From Pseudoxanthomonas jiangsuensis (GTDB lineage: Bacteria > Pseudomonadota > Gammaproteobacteria > Xanthomonadales > Xanthomonadaceae): a stretch of DNA of 64,000 nt. The first letter of the stretch is position 1. Each line of letters starts with the position of its first letter. The position numbers and the translations under genes are program-made. The notes under the pieces are model-generated. The model did not search any database and was not told where the DNA came from. It was given only the letters and a program-made list of their open reading frames with translations. This document shows positions 29,742 to 40,074 of this stretch, piece after piece. The stretch lies in assembly GCF_010093185.1 (NCBI RefSeq), contig NZ_PDWL01000015.1, positions 45,431-109,430 of the forward strand, read 5' to 3'.

Positions 29742-30551
29742 ATGGATGTCCGTCTCGATCCCGTGGAAATCGCCGTCGACCGCGACCAGGTCAGCGGCAC
29801 CGTGCTCTCCCCCGCCGCCGCCTTGCCGGGCGTGCTGTTCGCGCACGGCTGGGGCGGCAGCCAGGAGCATGACCTGGGCCGCGCCCGCCAGGCCGCCGGC
29901 ATCGGCTGCGTCTGCCTGACCTTCGACCTGCGCGGCCACGAAGCCACCGCCGCGCAGTGGGAAACCGTGAGCCGGCCGCAGAACCTGGCCGACCTGGTGG
30001 CGGCCTACGACTGGCTGGCCAGCCGCGGCAACGTCGACCCGGGCGCGATCGCCGTGGTCGGGATCAGCTACGGCGGCTACCTGGCCAGCCTGCTGACCGC
30101 CCTGCGCCCGGTGCGCTGGCTGGCCCTGCGCTCGCCGGCGCTCTACAAGGACGAAGGCTGGGACCTGCCCAAGCGCCGGCTGCACGCCGACCCGGACCTG
30201 CCCGCGTTCCGCCGCCGCCCGGTGGCCTGGGAGGAGAACCGCGCCCTGCGCGCCTGCCAGGCCTTCGCCGGCGACGTCCTGCTGGTCGAGGCCGAGCACG
30301 ACGAGACCGTGCCGCACGCGGTGATCGAGAACTATGCCGCCGCCTTCTCCGGCGCCGCCTCGTTGACCAAGCGGCGGATCGCCGGCGCCGACCACGCCTT
30401 CTCCCAGAAGCCGCACCAGAAGGCCTATACCGACGTGCTGGTCGGCTGGCTGACCGAGATGATCCGCGCCGCGCGCGAGCACGAGGCCGGGCAGAAGGTG
30501 GCCGAACGCAAGCGCGCCCGCCACGGCGGCGGGACCCTCGACCCGGCCTGA
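29742..30551 (+). CDS. Alpha/beta hydrolase
   Basis: Cytoplasmic serine hydrolase of 269 residues. The alpha/beta-hydrolase fold shows [15 protein letters not shown] (oxyanion region), nucleophile elbow GISYGG with S109, acid D187 in [11 protein letters not shown] and base H218 in [12 protein letters not shown]. The overall layout resembles dienelactone-hydrolase-like peptidases or esterases. The 8-bp gap to DUF3182 indicates co-expression. Natural substrate cannot be told. Confidence 0.88.
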   Translation: MDVRLDPVEIAVDRDQVSGTVLSPAAALPGVLFAHGWGGSQEHDLGRARQAAGIGCVCLTFDLRGHEATAAQWETVSRPQNLADLVAAYDWLASRGNVDPGAIAVVGISYGGYLASLLTALRPVRWLALRSPALYKDEGWDLPKRRLHADPDLPAFRRRPVAWEENRALRACQAFAGDVLLVEAEHDETVPHAVIENYAAAFSGAASLTKRRIAGADHAFSQKPHQKAYTDVLVGWLTEMIRAAREHEAGQKVAERKRARHGGGTLDPA

Positions 30552-30630
30552 CCGGGCCGGCTCGATCGGCCGGCGCCCCCCGCCACGACCGCCTGGAAGG
30601 TGTTTCCCGCGATTTTTCCCTGTTTTCCCC

Positions 30631-30659
30631 TTGGCGCCGGCCCCGGCATGGCCTACATT
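30631..30659 (+). promoter_or_regulatory. Sigma-70 promoter for the HU-like gene
   Basis: TTGGCG, 17 bases, TACATT, about 57 bases upstream of the ATG. The pattern parallels the suf promoter (TTGGCC, 17 bases, TACAAT). Confidence 0.6.
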
Positions 30660-30715
30660 CGCGTTGCCGACCACGTCGGTTCCCACATCATCCAATCGAA
30701 CGGAACAGGAAAGTT

Positions 30716-31126
30716 ATGGCGAAGACCACCAAGAAGCCGGCCGCCAAGAAGGCCGCGCCGAAAGCCGCGAAGAAGGCCGTGACCAAGGCCGCCGCGCCGA
30801 AGAAGGCCGCCCCCGCCCTCAAGGAAGTGCTGGGCAAGTCCGCGCTGATCAAGCACCTGGCCGAAACCAGTGGCGTGGTCGCCAAGGACGTCAAGGCCGT
30901 TCTGGCCGCCGTCGAGGACGCCGTCTCCGGCGCGATCAGCAAGAAGGGCGCGGGCAGCTTCACCCTGCCGGGCCTGTTCAAGGTCAGCGCGGTCAAGGTG
31001 CCGGCCAAGCCGAAGCGCAAGGGCGTCAACCCGTTCACCAAGGAAGAGCAGTGGTTCGCCGCCAAGCCGGCTTCGGTCAAGGTCAAGGTGCGTCCGCTGA
31101 AGAAGCTCAAGGACGCCGCGGCCTGA
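30716..31126 (+). CDS. HU-family nucleoid protein with Lys/Ala tail
   Basis: DNA-binding architectural protein of 136 residues. Residues 1-35 are almost only Lys, Ala, Pro and Thr (TTKKPAAKKAAPKAAKKAVT), like the C-terminal tail of eukaryotic histone H1. The rest is an HU-like fold: GKSALIKHLAETSGVVAKDV, LPGLFKVSAVKVPAKPKRKG, GVNPFTKEEQWFAAKPASVK. The DNA arm is diverged from the RNPxT form of HU/IHF. Comparable tailed HU proteins occur in xanthomonads and Bordetella. AGGA precedes the ATG. The gene is monocistronic with its own promoter and a strong terminator. Confidence 0.9.
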   Translation: MAKTTKKPAAKKAAPKAAKKAVTKAAAPKKAAPALKEVLGKSALIKHLAETSGVVAKDVKAVLAAVEDAVSGAISKKGAGSFTLPGLFKVSAVKVPAKPKRKGVNPFTKEEQWFAAKPASVKVKVRPLKKLKDAAA

Positions 31127-31152
31127 TACCGGCGCGACTCCAGGGTTTCCGG

Positions 31153-31184
31153 AAGGGGCGGCAGCGATGCCGCCTTTTCTTTTT
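31153..31184 (+). terminator. Terminator after the HU-like gene
   Basis: AAGGGGCGGCA, loop GCGA, TGCCGCCTTTT, then CTTTTT. Eleven paired positions (two G-U) and a long T run. Confidence 0.92.
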
Positions 31185-31381
31185 GGGTCTTTTCTCAACT
31201 AAGGGATGCGTCGTCTTACCCCCGGAAAGCGGCGAGGCGGGAAGTGGAGTCGCGGCGGTGCGGCACGATGCCTGCTGCCGCTCATGTCCCCCGGCTGCGG
31301 CCTGCGGCCGCAGCCTCCTCCTTTACTTCCCGTCAGCAGGCATCGCACCACACCGCTTCACGGTCATCGGCCGCCGGTTTT
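31185..31381. other. Intergenic spacer before the REP doublet
   Basis: About 200 bp between the HU terminator and the repeat at 31382. I see no convincing gene, RNA or promoter. Confidence 0.4.
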
Positions 31382-31486
31382 GTAGGAGCCGGTCTTGCCG
31401 GCGACCGCCATGGCGGAAACGCCTGCGTGAAACCGGTTGTCAATGATCCGTCCGCCTCCACGGTCGCCGGCAAGACCGGCTCCTAC
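31382..31486. repeat. REP doublet (REPIN-like), copy 1
   Basis: Two inverted 26-bp arms (31382-31407 and 31461-31486) that are exact reverse complements, each starting GTAGGAGCCGGTCTTGCCGG at its outer end, flank a 53-bp centre. The GTAG head and internal palindrome are the hallmark of REP sequences mobilised by RAYT transposases. The second copy, of the same 105-bp length, is at 58792. No RAYT gene is in this window. Confidence 0.9.
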
Positions 31487-31635
31487 AGGAAGTAAAGGCC
31501 CAACGGGCCGGGACCGGGGGACATGAGCGGCAGCAGGCTGCGCGCCAAAGCGCCGCAGCGCTGCATCCGGATGCTTCCCCCAGTTGGGCGAAGAGCCTTC
31601 TTCCTGCATATACGCCGCCCGTGGATCCTCGCCGG

Positions 31636-32214
31636 ATGCAGCCGTCTCCCGCCTCGTCCGCCCCGCGCTCGCCGGCCACGCGGCTGGTCCGCTGGCTCTG
31701 GCGCCTGCTGCTGCTCGCCGCGCTGCTGCTGTTCGCCGCCTGGGCCTGGCGGCAACCCTGGCTGGACTACCCGCGCACGCTATGGGAGCTGTCGCGGATG
31801 CCGCCGCCGTCCTCGCTGCCGGTTCCGGTGCAGGGCGTGCGTGCGCGCCAGATCGCCGACACCTTCGGCGCCCCGCGCGGCCAGGACCGTCGCCACGAGG
31901 GCGTGGACATCTTCGCCGCGCGCGGCACGCCCGTGCGCAGCGCCACCCGTGGCATCGTCCTGGCCGTGCGCGAGCGCGGCCTGGGCGGGCGCCAGGTCTG
32001 GGTGCTGGGCCCGGCGCGCGAGCGCCACTATTACGCCCACCTGGACGAATGGACGCCTGGGCTGGCCACCGGCCAGGTGGTCGAGGCCGGCACCCCGCTG
32101 GGCACCGTCGGCGACACCGGCAACGCGCGTGGCACCCCGCCGCACCTGCATTACGGCATCTATGGCGGCGAGGGCGCCCTGGATCCCTTGCCGCGGATGC
32201 GCACCGCGCACTGA
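31636..32214 (+). CDS. Membrane-anchored M23 family (LytM) peptidase
   Basis: Probable cell-wall endopeptidase facing the periplasm, 192 residues from ATG 31636 (a GTG at 31621 would add five). One transmembrane anchor (LLLLAALLLFAAWAW, about residues 26-45) precedes a compact LytM domain. Zinc-site motifs are present: HEGVDIFA (HxxxD), YYAHLDEW and the HxH of PPHLHYGIYGG. The spacing suggests an intact enzyme. No coiled-coil of the EnvC/NlpD kind is visible. It may be co-transcribed with the small genes that follow. Confidence 0.88.
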   Translation: MQPSPASSAPRSPATRLVRWLWRLLLLAALLLFAAWAWRQPWLDYPRTLWELSRMPPPSSLPVPVQGVRARQIADTFGAPRGQDRRHEGVDIFAARGTPVRSATRGIVLAVRERGLGGRQVWVLGPARERHYYAHLDEWTPGLATGQVVEAGTPLGTVGDTGNARGTPPHLHYGIYGGEGALDPLPRMRTAH

Positions 32215-32317
32215 ACGGCCTGCGCGGCGCGGTGGAACGGACCATCGTGGCCGCGGGCCTCGTCCCCGGCGGCGCGCGTGCCTATCTTGGCCGCATCCCC
32301 CATCGCGGAACCGTTCC

Positions 32318-32623
32318 ATGGCTTCCTCTCCCCAACGCTACCGGGTCACGGTTACCCCGGTCGAACACGGCGGCCTGCCCTGCCCGGGCCGCTGCAGCAT
32401 CGAATTCGAGCAGCCCTGCGGCGAGGACTGGATGCGCCTGGTCGAAGGCACCCAGCGCCTGCCCGGCCTGGCCGGCGACGAACGCACCGCCCTGGTGATT
32501 GGCGCGCGTCTGCTCGACGGCATCGCCCGCCGCCATCCCGAGCTGGCCGACGATCCCCTGCGCGAGCTGCGCGCACCGCTGGCGCGCCTGCTGGAACGCC
32601 TGCAGCCGCCGCGCCCGGTCTGA
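32318..32623 (+). CDS. DUF3861-like small protein
   Basis: Cytoplasmic protein of 101 residues. The opening QRYRVTVTPVEHGGLPC, the middle LVIGARLLDGIARRHPEL and the ending LRAPLARLLERLQPP match my recollection of DUF3861, a small alpha/beta family of unknown function in gammaproteobacteria. The ATG at 32318 is the only good start. No catalytic motif is evident. Confidence 0.65.
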   Translation: MASSPQRYRVTVTPVEHGGLPCPGRCSIEFEQPCGEDWMRLVEGTQRLPGLAGDERTALVIGARLLDGIARRHPELADDPLRELRAPLARLLERLQPPRPV

Positions 32624-32681
32624 GTAAGGCGCGGCCGCCGGCGGTATCCTGCGGCGACCGCGACTTCCTCCGGACGGACCA

Positions 32682-33218
32682 ATGCGCAAGGGATTGCTGG
32701 CACTGCTCGTACTGGCCGTCCTGGCCGTGGCCTGGCGCGGCTGCCGCAACGAACCGGACACCGCCTCCGAGGGCGCCGCGGCAACGACGGCTCCGCCGCA
32801 CGCCAGCGAAGTGCAGGACCCGCCGGCCGCGGCCGACCCTGCCGCCGCCACCCGCCGCACCGCCAGCGATGCGGCCACCCATGCCGCCTCCTCCCTGCAT
32901 GCCTACCTCGGCGCGCTGCCCGGCAAGGACACCGCGCGCGCCGACGCCTGGTGGGCCGGCGGCGATCCGGGCACGCCGCCCGGGGACGCGCTGCTGCGCG
33001 GCATCGACGGGCTGCGCAGCCTGCGCATCCAGACCTATACGCCACTGCCGCTGGACCGGGAATCGCCGCCGCGCGCGTTCGAGATCCCGGTCAACCTGCG
33101 GCTGGTCCTGGACGGCGGTCGCACGCCCAGGGTGGAAGGCCACTACCGCCTGCGCGCCCGCGTCGACGGCCAGGGCTGGGAGATCACCTCGGCCGAACTG
33201 CAGCCGCAGCTGGACTGA
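32682..33218 (+). CDS. Uncharacterised envelope protein
   Basis: 178 residues, not assigned to a family. The N-terminus MRKGLLALLVLAVLAVAWRG is a signal anchor or signal peptide, followed by a low-complexity Ala/Asp/Thr-rich linker to about residue 60 and a folded C-terminal part with LRIQTYTPLPLDRESPPRAF and LRLVLDGGRTPRVEGHYRLR. A Cys follows the hydrophobic stretch but lacks a proper lipobox. It precedes a DUF1439 protein after 72 bp; both are probably periplasmic. Confidence 0.7.
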   Translation: MRKGLLALLVLAVLAVAWRGCRNEPDTASEGAAATTAPPHASEVQDPPAAADPAAATRRTASDAATHAASSLHAYLGALPGKDTARADAWWAGGDPGTPPGDALLRGIDGLRSLRIQTYTPLPLDRESPPRAFEIPVNLRLVLDGGRTPRVEGHYRLRARVDGQGWEITSAELQPQLD

Positions 33219-33290
33219 CGCCGGTCCGGGCTGCACCGGCCGTTCAGCCCGGACCGGGATCATGGCCATGACCCGCACAGGCATGTCGCC

Positions 33291-33899
33291 ATGACCGCTT
33301 CCCCACTGCACCGCCTCACGTCGACCGTCATCCTGCTGGCCGGACTGCTGCTGCTCGCCGCCGCTCCGATCGCGCGCGCTGCCGGCGTCCAGGTCGAGGG
33401 CCGCCGCCTCAGCGTCGGTGCGGCCGACATGCAGTCCTTCATCGAGACCCGGTTCCCGCTGCGCTATGCGCCGCTGGGCCCCTTGCTGGCGCTGGACGTG
33501 AGCCGGCCGCGGCTGTCGCTGCCGCCCGGCCCGCGCCTGCGGCTGATGCTGGACCTGGCGGTGGCCACCGGCGGTGCGCCGGTGCCGCTGGGCACCGCGG
33601 AACTGAGCAGCGCCTTGCGCTACGACCCGGCCGGCCAGGCCTTCCACCTCGACCAGCCGAGGATCGAGCGCTTTCTGCCGGCGAGCGGCCAGGGCCGGCT
33701 CGACGAAAGCGGGCGCGGCCTGCTCAACGCCTGGCTGGCCGACTACGCACGGACCGAGCCGGTGTACCGGATAGATCCGGCGCTGGCGGCGATGTTCGGC
33801 GGCCTGCAGGTACAGGATGTGGCTATTGCCGACGGCCGCCTGGCGGTGACCTTCGACCGCGACCTGGGCGCGATCGCGCCGGCGGTCACCGGCGAGTGA
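33291..33899 (+). CDS. DUF1439 (YceB-like) periplasmic protein
   Basis: 202 residues with a clear signal peptide (STVILLAGLLLLAAAPIARA, cleavage about residue 30) and no lipobox Cys, unlike E. coli YceB. The body resembles DUF1439: VGAADMQSFIETRFPLRYAP, FHLDQPRIERFLP, LLNAWLADYARTEPVYRID and IADGRLAVTFD. YceB-like proteins adopt a lipid-binding-like beta fold; the role is unknown. Its stop lies 27 bp from the convergent SET gene. Confidence 0.75.
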   Translation: MTASPLHRLTSTVILLAGLLLLAAAPIARAAGVQVEGRRLSVGAADMQSFIETRFPLRYAPLGPLLALDVSRPRLSLPPGPRLRLMLDLAVATGGAPVPLGTAELSSALRYDPAGQAFHLDQPRIERFLPASGQGRLDESGRGLLNAWLADYARTEPVYRIDPALAAMFGGLQVQDVAIADGRLAVTFDRDLGAIAPAVTGE

Positions 33900-33926
33900 C
33901 CGCCGGCTGGCGCCGCCGCGCGGCGC

Positions 33927-34394
33927 TCAGCGCTTGGGCTGCAGCATCGTCCCGGTGCACTTGGGCGAGCCGCATAGGCAGGCCCAGATCTTCTTCAGCC
34001 GCGGGGTGTGCCGTTCGGCCAGGACGATGCCGTAGTTGTAGGTCAGCTCCTCGCCGGGGGCGATGTCGCGCACGGACTCGATGAACACCCGGTCCTTGCG
34101 CCGGTCGTCGCCTTCGGCCTCGGCGATCACCGCCTCGCAGTTGGGGTCGCAGCTGTGGTTGATCCAGCGCGCGTCGTTGCCTTCGTAGTTGGCGTCGACC
34201 ACCCACTCGTCGTTGAGGGTGAACAGGAAGGTGTGGCCGCTCTCGACGTCGCCGGAGGTGTCGTTGTCGACCTGGTCGTGGCTGCGGCGGCGGCCCTTGT
34301 ATTCGATGACGCGCTCGCCCTTGCGGATCGGCGCCACGGCGAACACGCCATTGCCGTGGATGGGCGACTTGCGGGCGACGATCTTGCGGGGCAT
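33927..34394 (-). CDS. SET-domain protein (lysine methyltransferase family)
   Basis: 155-residue cytoplasmic protein that is almost wholly a SET domain. IHGNGVFAVAPIRKGERVIE begins it; RWINHSCDPNCEA (NHS pseudoknot motif) and GEELTYNYG carry the SAM-binding and catalytic parts, and LCGSPKCTG is a post-SET zinc-binding Cys cluster. All hallmark residues are intact, so an active protein methyltransferase is plausible. Bacterial SET proteins are found in xanthomonads and chlamydiae; the substrate here is unknown, with ribosomal or HU-like proteins as candidates by analogy. Confidence 0.9.
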   Translation of the reverse strand: MPRKIVARKSPIHGNGVFAVAPIRKGERVIEYKGRRRSHDQVDNDTSGDVESGHTFLFTLNDEWVVDANYEGNDARWINHSCDPNCEAVIAEAEGDDRRKDRVFIESVRDIAPGEELTYNYGIVLAERHTPRLKKIWACLCGSPKCTGTMLQPKR

Positions 34395-34455
34395 GCGCGT
34401 TCCGGGGGCGGGGGACGGAGGCGATTCTCGCCGATGCCGCCCGCCGGCACCAACC

Positions 34456-34494
34456 GCCGGCTCCTCTTAATGCAGGAGCCGGCTCGCCGGCGAC
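34456..34494. repeat. Degenerate REP-like hairpin
   Basis: GCCGGCTCCT (34456-34465) and AGGAGCCGGC (34474-34483) form an inverted repeat; the right part continues CTCGCCGGCGAC like a diverged GTAG-type REP with CAGG in place of TAGG. It lies between the SET gene and the suf promoter. Confidence 0.55.
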
Positions 34495-34521
34495 GGCAGA
34501 ACGGCAGCTGAAAACGCCGGG

Positions 34522-34550
34522 TTGGCCCGGCCGGCGCGAAAGCGTACAAT
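34522..34550 (+). promoter_or_regulatory. suf operon promoter
   Basis: TTGGCC, 17 bases, TACAAT, 33 bases upstream of the first suf gene. CGTAC-AATTTCG-GTACG (34543-34559) is an inverted repeat overlapping the -10, a good place for the operon's own Rrf2-type regulator to bind. Confidence 0.7.
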
Positions 34551-34582
34551 TTCGGTACGTTTTAAGACCCCCACGTCCCGCC

Positions 34583-35035
34583 ATGCTCCGCGTCACCAAG
34601 CTGACCGATTACGCCACCGTGGTCCTGACCGTGCTCGCCGCGCGCCAGGGCCAGGTGCTGAGCGCCGCCGAGCTGGCCGAGCATTCCGGGCTGGAGCAGC
34701 CCACCGTCAGCAAGCTGCTCAAGCCGCTGGCCCAGGCTGGCCTGGTCGAGGGCCTGCGCGGCGTCCACGGCGGCTACCGGCTCAGCCGCGACGCAACCGA
34801 GATCAGCCTGATCGAGATCGTCGAGGCGATGGAAGGCCCGCTGGCGATGACCGAATGCAGCCAGCACGAGAGCCAGTGCGGCATCGCCCACCAGTGCGGC
34901 GTACGCGCCAACTGGCGGCTGATCAACGACGTGGTCGCCGACGCCCTGCGCGGCGTGACCCTGGAGCAGATGCTCCACCCCCCCACCTCCCCCACCACGC
35001 GCCGGCGCGAGATCGCCGTGCGCGTCGCCAGCTGA
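34583..35035 (+). CDS. Rrf2-family SUF operon regulator
   Basis: Transcription factor of 150 residues controlling Fe-S cluster assembly. The winged helix ([40 protein letters not shown]) is Rrf2/IscR type. Cys92, Cys99 and Cys105 correspond to the three cluster-ligating cysteines of IscR, so it probably senses Fe-S status and represses its own operon when clustered. It is the first gene of the suf operon, 16 bp before sufB. This arrangement is known as the SUF system regulator subfamily; the operator at 34543-34559 is inferred. Confidence 0.92.
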   Translation: MLRVTKLTDYATVVLTVLAARQGQVLSAAELAEHSGLEQPTVSKLLKPLAQAGLVEGLRGVHGGYRLSRDATEISLIEIVEAMEGPLAMTECSQHESQCGIAHQCGVRANWRLINDVVADALRGVTLEQMLHPPTSPTTRRREIAVRVAS

Positions 35036-35051
35036 ACGAGTAGGCAGCCCC

Positions 35052-36533
<1,482 letters not shown>

Positions 36534-36540
36534 CGCCTTA

Positions 36541-36666
36541 GTTCCTTCTCCCTCCGGGAGAAGGTGCCCCGAAGGGGCGGATGAGGGTTCGGAGCGGCCG
36601 CGGCGTCCGGACCGTCGCAATGCCCCCGGCCCTCTCCCCAACCCCTCTCCCATCGGAGAGGGGCTC
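36541..36666. repeat. Dispersed three-hairpin repeat between sufB and sufC
   Basis: Three hairpins in series: CCTTCTCCC-TCC-GGGAGAAGG (36544-36564), GCCCC-GAA-GGGGC (36566-36578) and CCCCTCTCC-CATC-GGAGAGGGG (36642-36663). The terminal sequences are those of the common CCCTCTCCC-type intergenic repeat of xanthomonads and pseudomonads. It is transcribed within the suf mRNA; no T run follows. Confidence 0.85.
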
Positions 36667-36686
36667 AAGAACCGAATGGAACCAAC

Positions 36687-37447
<761 letters not shown>

Positions 37448-37448
<1 letters not shown>

Positions 37449-38788
37449 TGGGCGCCCTGCTCGATTCCTTCCGCGAGGCTTTTGGCGAGTCCCTCGCAAC
37501 GGCCCGCACCTCCATGTGCGGACCTTCCAACGAACTGCTGCCCGCGCGCCAGGCCGCCCTGGACGCCCTGCTCGCCGACGGCCTGCCCGGCCCGCGCGAG
37601 GAGGCGTGGAAATACACCTCCCTGCGCGCGCTGGAGCGCCGCGCCTTCGCCCCGGCCGACGCGGCGCCGCCGGCGTTCGATCCCGCTTTGCTGGCCGGCA
37701 TCCCCGCCCCGCGCCTGGTGTTCGCCAACGGCCGCTTCGATCCCGGCCAGAGCGACCTGTCCGGCCTGCCCGCCGGCGCCAGCGTCGAGGCCCTGTCGCA
37801 GGTCCTGGCCAGCGGCGAGCCGCGCGACGCCAACTTCCTCGCCCGCCGCTACGAGCGCCGCGACGAGGTCTTCGCCCGCGCCAACGCCGCCCTGGCCGAG
37901 GACGGCGCGGTGGTCCGGATCGACGCCGGCGTCCGGGTCGAAGCGCCCCTGCACCTGGTCTTCGTCGGCGTGCCGCAGGCCGGCGACCGCGCCTGGCACC
38001 TGCGCCACTTCATCGACCTGCGCAACGACGCCGCGCTGGACATCGTCGAGCACCAGCTGTCCGCCGGCGACCACGCCCACCTGGCCAACGAGGTGCTGCA
38101 CCTGCACGCCGGCCAGCGCGCACGGGTGCGCCACGCCCGGGTGCAGCACGACGCCGCCCGCGCCACCCGCTTCGCCCGCACCGACGCGGTGCTGGCGCGC
38201 GAAGCGCAGTACCGGCGCTTCGACCTGGAACTGGGCGCGGCGCTGAGCCGGCACGAGCTCAACGTGCGCCTGGAAGGCGATGGCGCCGTGCTTACCGCCA
38301 ACGGCGTGCTGCTCGGCGATGGCCGCCGCCACGTCGACACCCGCCTGGGAATCGAGCACATCGGCCGCAACACCGCCTGCGAGCTGCTCTGGCGCGGGAT
38401 CGCCGACGGCCGCAGCAAGGTCGTGTTCCACGGCGGAATCGACATCCGCGCCGGCGCCGACGGCACCGACGCGGCGTTGTCGAACAAGAACCTGCTGCTG
38501 TCGGCCGAGGCCGAGATCGACACCCAGCCGGTGCTGGTGATCGACGCCGACGAGGTCAAGGCCGCGCACGGCGCCACCGTCGGCCAGCTCGATGCCAACG
38601 CCCTGTTCTACCTGCGCTCGCGCGGCCTGCCCGAGGCGCAGGCACGGCGCCTGCTGACCGTGGCCTTCTGTCGCGAGCCGCTGCTGGCGCTCGGCGACGA
38701 GGGCGGCGAGGACGGCCTGCGCCAGCTGCTGCTGGCGCGCCTGGACGCGGCGCTGGCGGCCGCGCTCGGCGCAGGGGACGGCGCATGA
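37448..38788 (+). CDS. sufD: Fe-S cluster assembly protein SufD
   Basis: Paralog of SufB in the SufBCD scaffold, 446 residues. The N-terminal helical part includes PGPREEAWKYTSLRALERRA. The beta-helix core carries HLRHFIDLRNDAALDIVEHQ and LNVRLEGDGAVLTANGVLLG, and the C-terminus KAAHGATVGQLDANALFYLR with the conserved His. Oddity: residues about 13-28 (GESLATARTSMCGPSN) are encoded by a copy of the hairpin repeat also seen in the thrS leader, so the N-terminus seems to carry a repeat-derived in-frame insert. Overlaps sufC by one base and sufS by four. Confidence 0.96.
37489..37530. repeat. Dispersed hairpin repeat, copy inside sufD
   Basis: Reverse complement of the thrS-leader element at 13360-13403: the 29-base core 37502-37530 differs at two positions, and the flanking GTCCCT (37489-37494) also matches. 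It is translated as part of the SufD N-terminus. Confidence 0.7.
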
Positions 38789-40056
38789 GCACGCCGGTCC
38801 CGGCCGCCGTCCACGACGCCGCCCTGCCCAGCCACGAGGGCGGGGTCGACTGGGCCCGCGTGCGCGCCGACTTCCCCTTGCTGATGCGCGAGGTCCACGG
38901 CAAGCCGCTGGTCTACTTCGACAACGCCAACACCGGGCAGAAGCCCTTGCCGGTGATCGCCTCGCAGGACGCGTTCTACCGCCGCCAGAACGCCAACGTC
39001 AGCCGCGCCGTGCACGCGCTCGGCACCGAGGCCACCGAGGCCTACGAGGGCGCGCGCGGCAAGCTGGCGCGCTTCCTGGGCGTGCGCGCCGACGAACTGG
39101 TGCTGTGCAGCGGCACCACCTTCGCGATCAACCTGGTCGCCTACTCCTGGGCCCTGCCGCGGCTCAAGGCCGGCGACGTCATCCTGGTCTCGCGGATGGA
39201 GCACCACGCCAACATCGTGCCTTGGCAGCTGGTCGCCCAGCGCACCGGGGCTACGGTCAGGGTCGCCGAGATCCTGGCCGACGGCAGCCTCGACCTGGAC
39301 GCGCTGTACCGGGCCATGACCGCCGAGGTGAAGCTGCTGGCCCTGGCCCACGTCTCCAACGTGCTCGGCACCGTCAACCCGGTGCGCGAGATCTGCCGCG
39401 AGGCCCGCCGCCGCGGCATCGTCACCGTGGTCGACGGCTCCCAGGCCGCGCCGCACATGAAGCTGGACGTGGCCGCGATCGGCTGCGACTTCTACGCGCT
39501 CACCGGCCACAAGATGTGCGCGCCGACCGGCACCGGCGCCCTGTGGGCGCGGCGCGAGCACCTGCTGGCGATGCCGCCGTTCATCGGCGGCGGCGAGATG
39601 ATCAAGGAGGTCAGCTTCGACGGCACGGTGTTCAACGACCCGCCGCACAAGTTCGAGGCCGGCACCCCGAACATCGCCGGCTTCGTCGGCCTGGGCGCAG
39701 CGGTCGATTACCTCGAGTCGGTCGGCATGGACGCGATCGCCGCGCGCGAGGCCGAACTGCTGGCCCACGCCACCGAGGCCCTGCAGGCCATCCCCGGCCT
39801 GCGCATCTTCGGCACCGCCCCGCACAAGGCCGCGGTGATCTCGTTCCTGGTCGAGGGCGCCCATGCCCACGACCTGGCCACCCTGCTCGACCTCGAAGGC
39901 GTGGCCGTGCGTTCGGGCCAGCACTGCGCCCACCCCCTGCTGCAGTTCTTCGGTGTTGCCGCGACCCTGCGCGCCTCGCTGGCCTTCTACAACACCCACG
40001 AGGAGATCGAGCGCTTCGCCGCGGCGCTCGACAAGACCCGACGCCTGCTCCAGTAG
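38785..40056 (+). CDS. sufS: Cysteine desulfurase SufS
   Basis: PLP enzyme that takes sulfur from cysteine as a persulfide for Fe-S assembly, 423 residues. The fold-type I signature includes MEHHANIVPWQLV, D218 in VVDGSQ and the Schiff-base lysine K243 in TGHKMCAPTGTG. The persulfide-carrying C381 is in RSGQHCAHP (group II loop). The family motif LDNAAT(S) reads FDNANTGQKP (N49 instead of Ala), a small deviation near the cofactor phosphate. The start overlaps sufD (ATGA). No sufE or sufU is next to it. Confidence 0.95.
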   Translation: MSTPVPAAVHDAALPSHEGGVDWARVRADFPLLMREVHGKPLVYFDNANTGQKPLPVIASQDAFYRRQNANVSRAVHALGTEATEAYEGARGKLARFLGVRADELVLCSGTTFAINLVAYSWALPRLKAGDVILVSRMEHHANIVPWQLVAQRTGATVRVAEILADGSLDLDALYRAMTAEVKLLALAHVSNVLGTVNPVREICREARRRGIVTVVDGSQAAPHMKLDVAAIGCDFYALTGHKMCAPTGTGALWARREHLLAMPPFIGGGEMIKEVSFDGTVFNDPPHKFEAGTPNIAGFVGLGAAVDYLESVGMDAIAAREAELLAHATEALQAIPGLRIFGTAPHKAAVISFLVEGAHAHDLATLLDLEGVAVRSGQHCAHPLLQFFGVAATLRASLAFYNTHEEIERFAAALDKTRRLLQ

Positions 40057-40074
40057 GGACACTAGAATCGCGCC

